Part shown: positions 4,717 through 5,765 of the stretch, piece after piece
Numbering within the stretch: position 1 is the stretch's first letter
Layout of the letters: every line of letters begins with the position of its first letter
Assembly: GCA_017554835.1 (NCBI GenBank)
Contig: JAFZHO010000002.1
Location: 1-5,765 of the forward strand
Direction: 5' to 3'
Source of the DNA: Clostridia bacterium
GTDB taxonomy: Bacteria > Bacillota > Clostridia > Oscillospirales > RGIG7773
Length of the DNA stretch: 5,765 nucleotides
The notes under the pieces: model-generated
What the model was told of the DNA's origin: nothing
What the model saw: only the letters and a program-made list of their open reading frames with translations
Databases searched by the model: none
Program-made: the position numbers and the translations under genes

Positions 4717-5765
4717 TTAATAATTGTATTCATAAATGATATAATTATCATTTTCAGGGTAACATACGACATGCTGATAATAACTCATATTTGCAATCTC
4801 ATCATAGGAATATGTAAAAAGTTCGTCAAGTGAAATTCTTTTGTCGTTGTTGAAATCTGCTGCCATGCCTATAAAACGATTTCTTGATAGATCATAACCA
4901 CATCCACGACACCAAAAGTTAGTCGCAAAAATATCAGCCGGCATTGATACCTCGTCGGCACGAGAAGAACAAAGCACTTTGATTCTTATTGAATTAGATA
5001 AATTTGTATTCTGAGTTGAACTTGTCCCGTCTCCATAAATCAACTGGTTAACAAATAATTCTGCATCAAAATAATTATCTTCAATCTCGAAATTATCCTC
5101 AATCTCGAAATTATCCTCGATTTCGAGATTATCATTTAATTCCATATTGGTTGTTCCGTTTGTTATATATGTTCCAGTATAACATCCTGAAACAAATACA
5201 ACAAAGGTTCCTTTATATAAATCAATTTGCGAACGCAAATAGCTAGGGGTTAAATAAATATCTTCTCTAATTCCGTTGTCAAAAAGTCTTAATCCATAGC
5301 CCTCATCTCCGTGACTTGCAACATATAAATAACATATATCTAAGGGCTTTGAATTATTAAATACGCTTTGCATAGAGGTTGTAAACTGAGCTTTATCAAT
5401 ATCAGATTCTATTACATAATTAGTGATGCCACTTCTTATTAACAAATTTGCAACGCCCTCGCCGCAAGAAATAATATATGGCATATTAACAGAGTTTGTC
5501 ACAATGAGAGCGTATTTTTTTTGAAAAGTCATATAGAATTTATGCAGATATAGAGCCATACAACCTCGATTGCAATTATCCGTTGGAACGATATTCATAT
5601 CTCCAATTAATCCGTTAGCATATCCCCAACCGGCTGCAGCTCTTGAATAGCTAATAAAATTATTTTTATTAACTAAAGCAGAGTTCGAAAGTATGTTTAT
5701 ATATTCGTTTTGGACACTTGTCGAATTATCAGAATATTCGCAGTAACATGCCAATCTATATAGAA
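4717..5765 (-). CDS. SLH/caspase-like cysteine peptidase, 5' end missing
   Basis: The frame stays open through the right edge, so this is the C-terminal 348 residues of a longer protein; numbers count from the first full codon. LYRLACY at 1-7 looks like the end of one SLH repeat and residues 40-80 (GWGYANGLIG, NRGCMALYLHKF) like another, so surface anchoring is likely. Residues 84-300 fit a clan CD (caspase/legumain-like) fold: YALIVTNS starts the first strand, His151 sits in YLYVASHGDEGYG, and Cys194 sits in FVVFVSGCYTGTY, the probable catalytic pair. KVLCSSRADEVSM (262-274) fits the later substrate-pocket strand of such enzymes. Just after the cysteine, residues 211-228 hold three acidic DN(F/L)EIE repeats. 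Residues 303-314 (DFNNDKRISLDE) form a complete EF-hand-type calcium loop. The TTG at 5752-5754 is not a credible start. Target and exact peptidase family are unknown; loss of activity is possible but both key residues are present. Confidence 0.75.
   Translation of the reverse strand, partial: LYRLACYCEYSDNSTSVQNEYINILSNSALVNKNNFISYSRAAAGWGYANGLIGDMNIVPTDNCNRGCMALYLHKFYMTFQKKYALIVTNSVNMPYIISCGEGVANLLIRSGITNYVIESDIDKAQFTTSMQSVFNNSKPLDICYLYVASHGDEGYGLRLFDNGIREDIYLTPSYLRSQIDLYKGTFVVFVSGCYTGTYITNGTTNMELNDNLEIEDNFEIEDNFEIEDNYFDAELFVNQLIYGDGTSSTQNTNLSNSIRIKVLCSSRADEVSMPADIFATNFWCRGCGYDLSRNRFIGMAADFNNDKRISLDELFTYSYDEIANMSYYQHVVCYPENDNYIIYEYNY
5074..5127 (-). repeat. In-frame 18-bp tandem repeat, three copies
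   Basis: Three adjacent 18-base units (5074-5091, 5092-5109, 5110-5127) encode FEIEDN, FEIEDN and LEIEDN within the peptidase gene. The first and second differ at one base, the second and third at three. Of these four changes three are silent and one is Phe to Leu. Because the unit is a multiple of three, copy number can change without breaking the frame. The repeat falls soon after the probable catalytic cysteine. Confidence 0.9.

Noticed and set aside
4698..4772. Longer SLH protein starting at the ATG at 4772
   Set aside because: It overlaps the peptidase gene by 56 bases, has no ribosome binding site, and would bury the signal peptide behind 25 extra residues.
4814..4855. Dockerin domain in the peptidase
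   Set aside because: Only one calcium-loop motif is present, whereas a dockerin has a pair; a single EF-hand-like loop is the safer call.
5074..5133. CRISPR array
   Set aside because: The 18-base units are directly adjacent with no spacers and are translated in frame as part of a protein.
5752..5754. TTG at 5754 as the start of the peptidase gene
   Set aside because: The frame stays open to the window edge and the preceding codons read LYR, continuing a typical SLH repeat end, so the gene starts outside.

Overview
The window looks like a low-GC Firmicute of the class Clostridia, perhaps an uncultured gut or rumen relative of the Oscillospiraceae. The reasons are the AT-rich sequence, strong AGGAGG-type ribosome binding sites, a tRNA with an encoded CCA, S-layer homology (SLH) surface proteins, and the SfsA and WYL protein types. 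This is inferred from style, not from a database match. Every gene I can support is on the minus strand, so transcription runs from right to left.

Right part (about 3717-5765): a cell-surface pair. First comes the 3' part of a gene cut by the right edge of the window. It encodes an SLH protein carrying a caspase-like (clan CD) cysteine peptidase domain, an acidic hexapeptide tandem repeat and one EF-hand-like calcium loop. A secreted protein with three SLH repeats and an unassigned C-terminal domain follows 19 bases downstream. A long, perfect hairpin then ends the unit.

Middle and left part (about 135-3740): a compact run of sfsA (nuclease), a WYL-domain regulator, a PhnP-like metallo-beta-lactamase-fold hydrolase, an EamA/DMT transporter and tRNA-Thr(CGT), closed by a second clear hairpin terminator. 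The gaps are 11 bases, an 11-base overlap, 18 bases and 9 bases, so this is probably one transcript. It starts at an extended -10 promoter just downstream of the first hairpin. The sfsA leader contains a small palindrome that overlaps its ribosome binding site.

Left edge (1-134): non-coding. It holds a 20-base imperfect inverted repeat and a good minus-strand promoter that reads out of the window.

Four coding starts differ from the longest open frame: sfsA, the hydrolase and the SLH protein start further in, and the peptidase gene has no start in the window. The items most worth a second look are the SLH/caspase-like peptidase with its in-frame repeat, its SLH partner, and the sfsA leader palindrome. 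I see no CRISPR array, transposase or phage gene.
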